Of a stretch of 64,000 nt of DNA, positions 10,841 to 21,856 are shown piece by piece. Every line of letters starts with the position of its first letter. The stretch's first letter is position 1. The notes beneath the pieces were generated by a model. The model was not told the origin of the DNA, made no database searches, and saw only the letters and a list, made by a program, of their open reading frames with translations. The DNA is from Chaetoderma sp. LZ-2023a (Eukaryota; Mollusca; Caudofoveata; Chaetodermatida; Chaetodermatidae), in the NCBI GenBank assembly GCA_034401795.1, contig CM067359.1:147256233-147320232 (forward strand). The letters are read 5' to 3'. Made by a program: the position numbers and the translations under genes.

Positions 10841-11640
10841 AGAAAACGTTGTTGTTGCGAGAGGAAAGTGCCTCGCGTGGGCCGCCGTCACAGGAAAATG
10901 CCTTCAATGCCGAAGCGGATGAAAAGAGCTGGCAAAAAGGGCCACTCTTTTGTTCAACAGAAAATGATAACTGCTGAAAATCCTAGTGAAGCCATAACTA
11001 ATGTGATGCACACTGGTTTACGTGAAGACGGGACGAACGATTTCCGAAGAATTCCCAGGTCACCATCTTATGTGGTTCCAAAGTTACTGTATTGGTAGTT
11101 GCCGCTTTATTTATGTGGGCCTTCTGCTACATCCTAACCTACCAATTGGTTGTTAGTAACGAAAACAAGCTTTGGCCGCAAGTGGCAGGGCTTACTACCT
11201 AACTTTTAGATACGTTTATCAGTTGGGCGCAGATGCCCGGCTTCCCTTAGGTTGCCCCGCATAGCATCTACCTTCAAGGTTAGCGTGCGTACATGTTACG
11301 GAACAAAGTTCCCGAATCAAATAATGATCCGGTTACCCGGCCCAGCAACCACATATAACATCACCAGACAAGTTTCACAGTTCACATAAGCAAATTTAAA
11401 TACTGACATGTCATTATGGTGGGGATGGAGAGATGGATATCCATCGCGAGCGTCGTTCCCGTGAGGGCATGGTGGGCTCTAAGACCTCACCCAGACACTA
11501 CAACGAATTGAATGGAGACCCGCATCTCGTCCGTCACCGCGAGCTACGGCGCTAACATTTGACCTGTCGTTATGGTTATTTTCCATGATGCCCAGAGATG
11601 CACTGCAGGCCGGTATTACAATATATAATATTATTATTAT
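10841..11640. other. No recognised gene; one Lys/Arg-rich short frame
   Basis: A 76-codon frame at 10868-11098 (+) starts with a basic stretch (MPRVGRRHRKMPSMPKRMKR) but is not recognised and has no clear intron borders. The rest is slightly GC-richer than the surroundings and may be an unrecognised old element. Confidence 0.3.
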
Positions 11641-11677
11641 TTCGGAGTGCTTCCTAATAAGTATCCGAAGACACAGT

Positions 11678-11678
11678 G

Positions 11679-11762
<84 letters not shown>

Positions 11763-11782
11763 TGAGTGCGTGAGTGCGTGAG

Positions 11783-11854
<72 letters not shown>

Positions 11855-11858
11855 TGAG

Positions 11859-11910
<52 letters not shown>

Positions 11911-11912
11911 TG
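11678..11912. repeat. (GTGC)n microsatellite, 235 bp
   Basis: About 58 near-perfect GCGT/GTGC units with a few GAGT interruptions. The Cys-Val-Arg-Ala and Thr-His-Ala-Arg open frames come from the repeat. Confidence 0.97.
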
Positions 11913-12029
11913 TAAATCGGCACTTTAACTATCACCGCTCGGAAACCTCCGATAGTTTCCCAGGGTCGGATCCGGTCAGGCTAACTATGTCTTAGGTTTA
12001 TATTCTTAATATTGTCTAAATTTTTTATT

Positions 12030-12104
12030 TGTTTGTAATTTTAAAATTGTAAAGCGTTTTAGAACCGACTTGATGTTGAAATAGAACGCTATAGAAATAT
12101 GGTC

Positions 12105-12173
<69 letters not shown>

Positions 12174-12180
12174 TAATAAT
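12030..12180 (+). repeat. Retroposon 3' end with (AAT)n tail
   Basis: TTGTAAAGCGTTTTAGAACC and AACGCTATAGAAATATGG lead straight into about 25 AAT units. A GTAAAGCGCTT...GCGCTATATAAAT module followed by a short microsatellite is a familiar 3' end of LINE/SINE families in invertebrates. The rest of the element is not identifiable. Confidence 0.55.
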
Positions 12181-12194
12181 GCGGTCATAAGACC

Positions 12195-12295
12195 GTTAAG
12201 GTACCTATTAGTCATCAGTACCATATACGGAAATAATTATCTGTTCAATAGTATAGCTACTTGAGTACCTATTGGTCATCAGTACGGAACAAGTT
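12195..12295. repeat. 22-bp near-direct repeat pair
   Basis: GGTACCTATTAGTCATCAGT at about 12199 recurs as GAGTACCTATTGGTCATCAG at about 12264, 65 bp apart. The role is unknown. Confidence 0.7.
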
Positions 12296-12439
12296 CACAA
12301 CTTACTGAAAGTGGTTGGCAGATCCGGCGAGTCATCCACCAAAAATCACCATCAGCTCTACATTCCGTAGAATTACATCTGGGCCCGCACGGCCCTCCGA
12401 CGGAAAGACTCCCTTAGAAAGGTCCGGATGCGGGAGGTT

Positions 12440-12760
12440 ATTACTTTAAGTTAGTTTATTACCCCAGGATGGCCGTCTAGGGTGTACACAAACTGTTGAA
12501 GCCGAGGACCCCTTACCACCGCGGATGAGCTGAAATCCGAATGGCACCGGATGATGTTGGAATCACCGTAGGTTAGCAGTTGCACACATCTATCCCGATG
12601 GTCCAGTCGTCCTGCGCGGGCCGGCTTCCACGCCGGTGATGCTCCTGATTCTTTTATACTACTCGTGACGTCAGAGCCAGGCGCCTTAGCCAATCAGCGG
12701 CCGAGCAGTAGCCAATCAGCGTGCAGCCAGAAGTTGTGACGTGGCTATCACGGGCACAGC
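12440..12760 (-). promoter_or_regulatory. Promoter-like block: two CCAAT, CRE and TATA boxes
   Basis: Read on the minus strand, the order is ATTGGCT (CCAAT at 12712-12716), ATTGGCT (12690-12694), the CRE palindrome TGACGTCA (12666-12673), then TATAAAAG (12651-12658). Spacing is textbook for a start near 12620. A further GTGACGTGG half-site lies at 12735. About 160 bases downstream is AATAAA (12455-12460, minus strand). The block is much GC-richer than its surroundings. No coding region follows. It may drive a non-coding RNA or an unrecognised gene, or be the regulatory part of an old solo LTR, which also pairs TATA and AATAAA at this distance. Confidence 0.5.
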
Positions 12761-13214
12761 ACACTCCTTATTTATTTATACATACACACGATTACGACGT
12801 CAAGATAATATTTTGAAAAAAATTTAATGGGATTTTCGACGATAACGTAGCCATTCCTGGGCCGATTTTAATAATTTTAACGGTTCTGAAATCCTCGTTT
12901 CGTTTCGGTCCTGATCGGTTCCAAGAATAACGAGGATGATATAGTTTAAGACATTTACGCGTACCGACTCTGTACACTATAAGCATGCACTCGCTTCCAA
13001 TTCCGAGACGTGTTGTCAGGGAAGCTCTGACGCGCGCGCATGCTCACCACGCGTTTTAACGGACAGCCGTTTTTAACGAAAACCTCTCTCATAGGGCCTA
13101 TATACGTGCGCTATCCTACTATCCTACCCAGGGGGCGTGCTTGGAGCGAATCAGAAACGGCCGTTCCGTACCCAGCTTAGCCGGGACTGCCGGTACCCAT
13201 CCGGTCGATCCGTG
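12761..13214. other. No gene seen
   Basis: Ordinary non-coding DNA by eye, with a GC-rich patch near 13020-13060. Nothing further recognised. Confidence 0.4.
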
Positions 13215-13585
13215 CTACACCAGTATGCCCCACCTATTCCTAGCAAGGCTCTGCCCACATTTTGTCCCATTTGAGGTCGATCAAACCCTGAACTCCCTGA
13301 ATCTCAATTTCCAGAAAAATATACTGGTATGCTGTTAAATATTCTGAAACTAATTCGACTGGGTGCTGTTGCTGCATAGGCAGCAACAGCACCCAACCAA
13401 ATTAGTTTCAAAATATTCAAGAGAATGTTTATTAAATAGTAAAGAAATACAATTCGTACAACTTGACGGACTATTAACCGTTTACGCCGGACTTACATCA
13501 TGACGTAATTGATTGTGACGTCAACCTATATGTGACGTAATCCATTATGATGTCATATATTTGACTGACAGATGGGATCGCATTG
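13215..13585 (+). repeat. P1 repeat copy with intact palindrome
   Basis: Keeps CCTGAACTCCCTGAATCTCA, the core AATTCGACTGGGTGCTGTTG facing CAGCAACAGCACCCAACCAA around a GCATAGGC centre, AATACAATTCGTACAAC, and four TGACGT(C/A)A-type motifs (about 13499-13552), ending TTTGACTGACAGATGGGATC. Confidence 0.88.
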
Positions 13586-14313
13586 TTATTTCAATTGCTG
13601 TGTTTCATGCGACAGTCCATACCCTCTAACACATTCAACAGGTGTTAATGCTATTACAGTGCCATCATGCTGAATGTATTTTGAAAATAATTTGACTAAT
13701 GTTTGAGACTACTCTGCTATAAAGTATTGGGTAGGCGATGGATTCTATTCCCGTGAAAGTAAATCGATTCCAGACATATTCCAGAATAAAACTGGCTTGA
13801 GGACACGACATCTGACGATAAACTTTAATTAATTTTTAAATCGGCAAACGAAGCCATATACAACTAAACTCCCCATTATGACATGAATAGGATTGATACG
13901 TATGTGTTGATACGTGTGATTTTGCTTAAATCGATAGTGCATAGCGCGCTCCAAACCAATCTCACGAATTGTATTTCCCTCCAAATCGAGTCATCACCAC
14001 CAACAACAAATCCAAATTTGTATCGTTATTTCTCTGAAGGGAATCTGTGATGCAGGAGTAGATGGAATGATGCGCGGTCTTTATATCGCAAATTGGGCTG
14101 CCGAGAGTGCAATAGAGAAAGAGAGGGGAGGGGTGCAGGTTAGAAAGGGTCGGTAGAGGGAATGAGAGGGTAGTTAGATTTCTAATAAGTTGACTAGCCT
14201 CCAGCCATCAGCTTAATTAACGTTCACGAACCCATGTTTAGCTTACGATGAATACACTCGCAGCTCTAAAACATTGAATGACGTTGTGCCGTAAACAGCG
14301 TGGGATGTATCCC
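13586..14313. other. No gene seen
   Basis: Non-coding by eye. A purine-rich run lies at about 14107-14175. No conserved element recognised. Confidence 0.4.
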
Positions 14314-14533
14314 GTTAACCCTTTCATCAACAAATCCCTGAAAAAGTATAGTCTTTACGATATAAAGCTTAATCTATTGACTATTTTGAAATTAATTTGA
14401 CTGGAAGCCGTTGCTGCCTAAGGCAGCAACGTCTTCCGGTCAAATTAAATTTAAATTATTCAACAGTTTTCTTGTATGGTTATCTTGAAAATGAAATATG
14501 GGGAATTCATCGGTGAAAGTGTTAATTAGTGTG
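14314..14533. repeat. TTAA-ended MITE carrying a P1-like palindrome
   Basis: Begins TTAACCCTTTCATCAAC and ends CATCGGTGAAAGTGTTAA, so the ends are inverted repeats starting at TTAA. Between them sits a clean palindrome: TTTGACTGGAAGCCGTTGC facing GCAACGTCTTCCGGTCAAAT around GCCTAAGGC, similar to the P1 core but with a GGAAG variant. Confidence 0.75.
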
Positions 14534-14875
14534 ACCAGTTCATAAATAAAGCCAATTCCCGGATTTGACCATTTATCCAAATCTCAACCATAAGCACACG
14601 AATACTCTTAGAAGAACGGCAAGATACGGTAAGCACATTCTATTAAACATAATTTAATCCATTTCTCATGCAAGAACTATTAAGAAATTAGCTTTTTAAT
14701 GCGAATACATGTATGATTCCTCAAAGTGCGCACAAAGAATATTTATAAATTCACTCACACATTCCTGTGCTGCACTCCATTACTCTTCCCCTCACCCACC
14801 CCTCCTCCACTACACTCTACCCCGCTCCACCCTGGCTATCCCAGCCCTGACACCGCCATTCATGCATCGGTTTCT

Positions 14876-14900
14876 TCGTTCGCTCGCTCGCTCGCTCGCT

Positions 14901-14931
<31 letters not shown>

Positions 14932-14955
14932 TCGTTCGTTCGTTCGTTCGTTCTT
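14876..14955. repeat. (TCGC)n / (TTCG)n microsatellite
   Basis: Tetranucleotide run changing from CGCT to CGTT units. The Arg-Ser-Phe-Val open frames across it are artefacts. Confidence 0.95.
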
Positions 14956-15030
14956 TCACTCATTCATCATATATCGACCAAACTTCATAACCTCAATTTA
15001 CTACATAAATGTTTTATTTTATCTTTGCTA

Positions 15031-15244
15031 GGAATAACCTCTAGGAGAATGACCAGTATAATGGCGTTATTTGGTCTATTGCTGGTGTGGATGTTTGTAC
15101 ATGTTTCTGCTCGGTTCCCCTTCCATCCTTCTATCCGGACAGTCTTCATGTCTCGACATAACATACCACACTGCGATTGCGTGCATCTCTCATCACAGTC
15201 ATGGCGGTGTATATGTCCACGTATACGGCCACCTCACCATCCAG
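15031..15244 (+). CDS. Candidate first coding exon: secreted Cys-containing N-terminus (exon 1a)
   Basis: ATG at 15049 starts a typical signal peptide: a polar start, then the hydrophobic core MALFGLLLVWMFVHVSA. The mature part is short, His/Arg/Pro-rich and has CDC and CIC pairs (SRHNIPHCDCVHLSSQSWRC). The frame runs into a donor (CCAG/GTAATC) at 15244/15245, leaving phase 1. An acceptor-like TATCTTTGCTAG precedes the ATG at 15030, so a 5' UTR intron is possible. Architecture (signal peptide, Cys cluster, phase-1 donor) matches the exon at 55099-55495. It could therefore be an alternative first exon of the same CAP gene or the start of a related gene. No domain is recognised in the mature part. 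Confidence 0.5.
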
Positions 15245-15367
15245 GTAATCTAGGAGCAGTTATTATCACTAATTCAAGGCATCACTGGAGAATACCAAGC
15301 ACATATAATAAGCGCTGGCTTTAACCATCCACCTGGCGTATCAAACCGCTCAAAATGATACTCATAT

Positions 15368-15547
15368 CAATTAACCATTTAATCCTAAAAATTACAAGAA
15401 AATTTACATCTTTGAAGGGCTAGAAAAGAATATTTTGTAAATTTAACACTGAAATTTACAAAGATGTCTTTCTGCTGTCATGCAAATAGATATTCACCAA
15501 GACCACTGCCTATGTCGTTTTCTGATCGGCTTGACCATTAAAGGGTT
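15368..15547. repeat. TTAA-ended MITE, internally palindromic
   Basis: Begins TTAACCATTTAATCC and ends GACCATTAAAGGGTTAA. Inside, GAAAATTTACATCTTTGAAG opposes AAATTTACAAAGATGTCTTT as inverted copies. Confidence 0.75.
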
Positions 15548-15734
15548 AAGTCGAGACAGGGTTAACAGTCAGAGACACGATCATCAAACTGTATGCAATA
15601 AAGACAGGTAGCTACTTAAATCACACTCAACAATGCACAGTCTTTTGGCCACTAACCCGGCTTTCCACTATAGTTAAGTGTATTTGTGTATGACTATTGT
15701 CTCGGTTATATTCTTTCTGAGAAGGATGGATGAA

Positions 15735-16115
15735 TACACTTTTAGCCATGCCCCGCCCATCTCTATCTAAGCTCCGCCCACGCTTTTCCCGTGTTGGGAT
15801 CGATCGAACCGTCTGAATCATAATTTCCAGAAAACTATACAGGCAAGCTATTTTGAAACTAATTTGACTCGGTGCTGTTCCTGCATAAGGCTGCAACAGC
15901 GCCCAGTCAAATTAGTCTTCAAATATTCAATGGTATGTTTTTTAAATATTAAATACATGCAATTCGTACAGTGATGGACTTTTAAAAGTGCATGACGGAC
16001 TTAGCCACGTCATTCATTACATATTTTGATTTTGTCGTGAGCCGACACGAGACGTGCTTGATTATGACGTCATATAGTTGAGTGACAGATCGGATTCATC
16101 CATTAGTGGAGATTG
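15735..16115 (+). repeat. P1 repeat copy
   Basis: GC-rich head (CATGCCCCGCCCATCTCT, AAGCTCCGCCCACGC), GTTGGGATCGATCG, core CTCGGTGCTGTTCCTGC facing GCAACAGCGCCCAGTCAAAT, ATGCAATTCGTACAG, TGACGTCATATAG, and the tail GAGTGACAGATCGGATTC. Confidence 0.85.
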
Positions 16116-16584
16116 ACATCGTGCACTCGCATCTGTAATACCATCTGCGCTTCAGTCTGTGAGTGATGGAACATTCTTAACTTTATCTAGACAGTGGATA
16201 GCATCAGAGCAGTTCACATCGCACACACTTACTGTTAGATGAACTTCGACTTCAACTAGAATACGCTGACTTAAGTAACTATAAATATCCGCGCTCTGCT
16301 GTGAGGTGGTGCCTGGTAATGCTGACGCCATTAATGGAAAGGACCAGGGAACTAACACATGCTCTTGAATAATAGATTTAGATAATAATCAACATATAGC
16401 CACCAGTAAAACAGAAATAAATCAGGATAATTGGAAAAAAGCAAATAAATACCGTATTTGCCTCTAGCGGGAACCAACTAGTAACAAGTTTCAAGTTTAT
16501 TGAAGTACTCCCAGATCACAATGCGACATATGGGGATTACAAAATAATAGTTAATTTTTACATGTCTGAGTAAGATTTACCATT
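16116..16584. other. No gene seen
   Basis: Non-coding by eye. A 68-codon minus-strand frame (16152-16358) has no recognisable feature. Confidence 0.4.
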
Positions 16585-16596
16585 AAAAGATATTAA

Positions 16597-16666
<70 letters not shown>

Positions 16667-16694
16667 ACTACAATTTATTATTATTATTAATACA

Positions 16695-16768
<74 letters not shown>

Positions 16769-16785
16769 TTCTTCTTCTTCTTCAT
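16585..16785. repeat. (TTA)n microsatellite ending in (TTC)n
   Basis: Two long TTA runs separated by an ACAATTTATTATT duplicate, ending in TTC units. About 200 bp. Confidence 0.97.
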
Positions 16786-17229
16786 ACCAACTTATTGTTA
16801 TCATCATTGCTATAATATGAACATTATTGGTGTAGACATTCTTGTTATCAGCATCGGTGACAGCATTATCGACAAAGACAATATAAACACATTACACATT
16901 ACACATTATTAATATAAACATTATTACACAATATTTGTGTAACCAATTTTAATGTTAACCAAATTTAACAAGCATTTTATATACATTAGTTGTGTCATTA
17001 TTGATATAAACATTGTATATAACCATTATTGGTAGCTTTCTAGCGCGATTTTGTAGAAAAATCTTATACATATATTTCGTATTAGTATTTCCTTTCAAAC
17101 TTTATGTTTAATTTGTAAATTCTTGTCTTGGTTGGAGCGCATTTTGTGTCTCCATTTTCTAAAGGCACTCCTCTTAGCTGGCAGTTTCAGCCATTTAATA
17201 GGTCTCCTCTTACTGTGGTCAATGCAATA

Positions 17230-19993
17230 TAGTCCAGTCAATCTAGGCCAAAAATATTTTAACCCGGAACAAATTGCAACATAATTTTTTTACCTCGCCC
17301 AGTGTATAGGGGGCCATCATGTACAACATATCAAAATTCCTCCAAAATTCCAATAGGGGAAAGGGTAAAATTTGCATAATTATTACCAGATTTGGGCCAT
17401 TTCACCTGAAAAATCCATTTTTCTTTATTTTTTTAAAACCGGTATGTAATATATGTGTGACTGGGTATTTTTGGACTTTTTTAGTAATAAATGAATACGA
17501 TTGACATATTCTCCACAAATTAAATGTATTGTGTTATGCCACTTGCATGAATTTACCTAATACCATCATTGATATTGATACAATACATATTATATTTTAT
17601 TATGTCACGGTATTGTGTGTTTCTAAGCTAAGCTAAGATGAAATAGTATGGCATAGGTACCTGGTTTCTACTAATTTCATCTTGCATCAATTATCCAAGT
17701 CATCTTCCTCAATGAGCGTTATTGAATTCGAGCAACTGAGACCCTTACAGTCTTCGCAGGCGGATGTGCAGCTGAGCCCATGTTTTCTACAGGTGCATCT
17801 CTTTGATTCACAGCCAGTTTTGCAGCTGCATCTAAATGAATACAGTAAATCGTCAGGTGCTGCCAGCATGTCAGTCTTAACAGGCAGCATTTGGTGGTTG
17901 AGAACTTTCCAGCCCCATTCTGTTGGATCCATATCTCCAGCATCTCCTCTCCAAACTTGAATTTGGTAGTACACGCGAAGACTGTGAAACCTTGCGGATG
18001 CGGGTGTTGGTGGTAAATCTCGTGCTTCAACATACTTGGAACTTTTTGCAACCTTCTCCCTGAATCGCTTGTACCGCAAAGCAACTAGACTATCCATTGA
18101 AGTGCCATTGTAAAGAATAAGCATTGCCTTCTCACCTGCTTTTATCACGTCATCTTTATTCGCATTACTCATTGTAAACACTTCAGCAATTTGAGAGAGT
18201 TCTTTGCAGCACTGGATTTTGCTAAGGGATGCAGATTTTCCAATTCCATAAAGCCTAGATGTTGAGTCACAGCCATGGATAGCATGGATAAATAACAGCT
18301 GTGAGCACAAACAGAACCCGAGTTTTTCCTTTGCCATTTTGATATTCCACAGTCGGGGTTTCTTTGCATTTTGCTTTGGCTCTGGTCTGAAAAATAGCTG
18401 ACAGCCATTCATATCAGTATGGTATAGAAGCAACACCAGTAGGTCGGTATCGTCTCCAACAAGAGCAGTATTTGTTGACTTTGAAGCCAAGATAGCCGTT
18501 TGCGTAATTAAGACATCAGCATCACCGCTTGCCTTTATCGTTAAGCATCCAGCCTGTTCGAGTGATGAACTTAAGATTGATGTGAACCGGTGTTTGTTCT
18601 GCTTGTTACTAAGAAAATCAGGCTTACTCAGAGTTACAACTGTTTGCGGAGTCAGTACAACAGTTGCGCCTGATCCACGAGTTCGCCTCTTATGTGTTAC
18701 ATCTTTTATGTCCTTGGTCATAACCATCAAAAACTACTGTAGCCTTTCCATATTTGCTTATGCAATATTTAACATATCTTTGACAAACATTTGCAAATGT
18801 CTCTCCACGCTGCCATGGAACACGGTGTAATAGAGTTCCTCCATCAAGCACATAGTGGACAGAATCTGGAAGGACTGCATCTTCATTTTGAATTAATTTC
18901 CACAATGCATCAGCAAGTGCCGGCTTATTTGCTTCCCATGGAAGAGATGAATTATCAAAGAGTGCGGGCGGATGAGTGCACAACTCATACTCAAAATAAG
19001 ATGTTGGATTCCCTTTTGATCCATTTGTAGCAATTAAACTGAGTCTTTGAAATAGGAGTTGTGGATCAATTTGTACACATTCATCATCAATCTTGAGAGA
19101 TGTTTTGGATCCTAAGGTAATTCGTCTTTTCTCTGCTCACAGGCCTCGGCGATACTACATTGAAAGTCATGAGTACTTACTGGATAAATATCATAGCCAC
19201 GTTTCTTTCCATCTTGAATTTTTGCAGGGTATCCGCATAGCAAACAATGTTCACTAAAATTGAATGTTGGACTTTCTGAACGGAGTGTTCGCATGGGTGG
19301 CGGAGATTGTTCAATTTTCTCTGCGTCACGGGCAATCCGCTTGGGATCAATGAACTCCCGTCGACATTTTACATGAACCCTCTGTCCTACTTCAGCTATG
19401 ACATCGCTTTCACGGGCTCTGCTAGCATTGTTAATACCGTCACAGCCTTTAACTCGAAGCTTAACAGTTTTTGAGCCATTTTCTAGGCTCTGGTTACAAA
19501 TAACGCATGTATCTAAATCCATGTCCATATTCTGATTGAATTGTATAGAAATTTATTCAAATTTTGAGATAAAAGTGAAAATTAAAATGCAATTTATTTT
19601 AGATAAAAGCGAAAAACAAAATTAAACCTACTTTAAATATAATTTTTTTAAATTACCCCGGCCCTGTGCATACAACCATATTTAATCTGTGGTTTGGAGA
19701 ATTTGTACAAGTGGTTCAAGGCAGTATTGCCAATTGCTTACTGTCTTCCGTGACCATGAAATTCAGAGCTTAGACAACATTTCTACTTCGTTTATTTGCG
19801 GAACGAAGCAGGTAAGGGAAGTTTCATTATTCGGATAATGGCGGTAGCTAAATATGCGAATTTACCCACTTTCCCATCGAGGGATTTTGGAGGACTTTTG
19901 ATATGTGACACCTGGCAGTCCCATGAATGCCGCAGAAAAGAAATAAATTCTGTTGCAATTTGTTCTAGGTTAATTTGTAGTTTTACTGGACTA
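17230..19993 (-). mobile_element. DNA transposon (Academ-like?) inserted in LINE copy 1
   Basis: Terminal inverted repeats start TAGTCCAGT; further in, CGGAACAAATTGCAACA on the left opposes AGAACAAATTGCAACA on the right. The 3-bp ATA at 17227-17229 is repeated at 19994-19996. LINE copy 2 has an uninterrupted site at the matching place (about 27095-27103), proving the borders. It carries one minus-strand gene, seen as N-terminal and C-terminal parts with the middle missing. A 3-bp duplication with an XPG-like nuclease signature fits the Academ superfamily, but I cannot see a transposase core, so that assignment is tentative. Confidence 0.8.
17687..19528 (-). pseudogene. Transposon-borne protein: zinc-binding N-terminus, XPG/PIN-like nuclease region, CXC-type Cys cluster
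   Basis: The N-terminal part (19112-19528, 138 codons) has CVICNQSL, then HVKCRREFIDP and CLLCGYPA, a zinc-binding layout. A stop follows at 19112, and the next frame resumes with IDDECVQIDPQLLFQRL and YELCTHPPALFDNSS. A frame change near 18720 joins VVFDGY to KDVTHKRRTRG. The region ALVGDDTDLLVLLLYH, with the preceding ADVLITQTAI, looks like the acidic core of XPG/PIN-type nucleases. The C-terminus (about 17700-17840) is a Cys-rich CXC-type cluster (CSCKTGCESKRCTCRKHGL). Similar long proteins occur in many copies in corals and hemichordates. Here the central part is absent, so this is an internally deleted derivative. Confidence 0.6.
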
Positions 19994-20149
19994 ATACTTT
20001 TCTCCCGACGCCAGTATGCTATTTCTATAGTTCGTTGGCTAGCGCATTATATTTGGCAAGATCGCTTGAGTGAGTGGATTTAATTCCTTTGTCATTTGTA
20101 AGCGCAAGCCTAGTACTTTGATTTTATAAATCTTTATAGTCAGTTGGCT

Positions 20150-20320
20150 GTCCACGGTCAACTCGAACAGACTAACAAATATATGACTGTAATATGTTAG
20201 TATGCATTAAGAAACGACTTTAATCGGTTAGGTGTTAGTGAACCACTTAGAAAGTTGTTCAAACTAACAAATATACAACTGTACTATCTATTCGTATAGT
20301 TGTTGGTAGGTGTCAGGGTT
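20150..20320 (+). promoter_or_regulatory. Structured 5' UTR of LINE copy 1
   Basis: Two AACAAATATA...ATATTTGTT-type stem-loops (from about 20174 and 20256) flank a GTGAACCACTTAGAAAG hairpin, the same layout as in copy 2 (27265-27410), where pairing is better kept. Confidence 0.6.
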
Positions 20321-20438
20321 TCAAAAGGGGACACTATTTATTTAGTGTTTAGCTCTTTCCCTAACGTCTTGGTATTATATATTTGTATTACCCCTTATAT
20401 ATTGTAGTAGTATGGGTTTCCTCTTTTATTAAAACACC

Positions 20439-21849
20439 ATGGCAACCTCCTATAAGCGTACCCTGAGTCTTAAAATCACGACAAAGGCTTGGGGTGCTTC
20501 GGCAATTGAGGTGTATCATGGGTTGAAGGATGTAGTTGGGGCAGGGCCACGGGTCCTTCAAGGTCTCGTTAACGTTTCCAGATCTGTATGGAATGTCACC
20601 GTAGTTAATGAAAGTGTGAAGGAAAAGTTGCTCGACGAGGTCCTTGTCGTGAAGGATGAGGTGTGTAATGTGGAGGAAATAGATTCTGATCGTCTATTAG
20701 TCAAGATGAAGGTTCCAGTTGAGATCCCAGATGAATGGGTTATCAATGAATTGATCAAGTATGGCAAAGTGGACAAAGTAGAACACGAGACCTATCCATT
20801 TGATCGAACGTTAGAAGATGGCATCAGAAGAATTTGGTTCGAAAAGGTAGAACAGCCTCTCCCAAATAAGGTCACGATAGATGGTCGATTTATCTTGCCA
20901 TTATGGTACAGGGGGCAAATCAAAGTGTGTAGAATCTGCTTAAGCACAGAACATCTTGCAACAGATTGCCCTAACAAAAACAAATGTCTAGTTTGTGGAT
21001 CATCTGATCATTTTAAGTGGCGTTGCCTGCAGAACAAATATGTCAAAAATGGTGCTGATAAAAGTGCAGAGCAAGTTGTCTCTAAAGAGAATGTCATAGA
21101 ACCGGTAGCTGCTGAGATTGTAGCTGAAATCCATGTTAATGGAAAGCACGTTGCTAAAGAAAATGTCATCGAACCAGTAATTGCTGAGATTGTAGCTGAA
21201 GTCCATGTTAATGAGAAGCATGGTAAATAAACTAAGAATCCAATCGCTGTAGTTACAGGCGATGGAATAGAGGTTCTGGATGAGGGGCTAAGTCTTACTC
21301 CAGTAACAAGTCAATCCAAGTCTGATGTCAGAGAGGCTAATTCCACACAAGTTGAAGATGATGATCAATACAGTCTGGAAGAGAGTTTTAATTTAGGACA
21401 AGTAAAATTCAGGTCGCAAGATACTGAAACTAACTTTGATTTTCCACTGAGTACACTCAATCTAGATGATTTAAATAACATAGAGAAAGTAATTGGTGTC
21501 TCGGATCGATTGAGTGGAACAAAGCGACAGAAAGATGGAGAGAGTTCTGAATCAGAAATAGAGGAAAGTGATATAGAAGACGATAATATGTCAGTCGCTG
21601 AATCCCGATATATCCATTCAAATACAGAGTTCTAAATCACCCGATGAAATGGTCATGTACAAGTCAGAGGCAGGAGAGGTGTTAGTTCCATATGTGACGG
21701 GAAAAGGGCTTAAAAATAGGCATCTGCGTCATGATTCAGATATATTAAAATATAAGCATTTGGAAAAAGTTGAGCTAAGTAGTGCAGCGTTTGCGAGTAA
21801 AATAGGTAAATGGTCTAAGAGAGGGTCGAAAAAACCAAAATCTAGTTAG
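20439..21849 (+). pseudogene. LINE copy 1 ORF1: nucleic-acid-binding protein with two CCHC knuckles
   Basis: Starts at ATG 20439 in ACCATGG context. An N-terminal domain rich in Val/Lys is followed by two CX2CX4HX4C knuckles at residues 164-177 (CRICLSTEHLATDC) and 183-196 (CLVCGSSDHFKWRC). After residue 263 an in-frame TAA (21228-21230) interrupts. The frame then continues with an acidic segment, shifts by one near 21600, and ends with the conserved C-terminus EVLVPYVTGKGLKNRHLRHD. ORF1 proteins of L1/Tx1 LINEs bind their RNA. The copy-2 homologue is about 451 residues, and this one would be similar. Confidence 0.85.
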
Positions 21850-21856
21850 CTTAATA

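Noticed and set aside
10868-11098. 76-codon Lys/Arg-rich frame
   Set aside because: Basic start looks protein-like, but no recognised family, splice sites or neighbours; could be chance.
12451-12693. 80-codon minus-strand frame in the GC-rich block
   Set aside because: Its ATG lies upstream of the TATA box of the promoter-like block, so it would not be on that transcript; no domain seen.
19796-20083. 95-codon plus-strand frame
   Set aside because: Spans the junction between the DNA transposon end and the LINE 5' UTR, so it is accidental.
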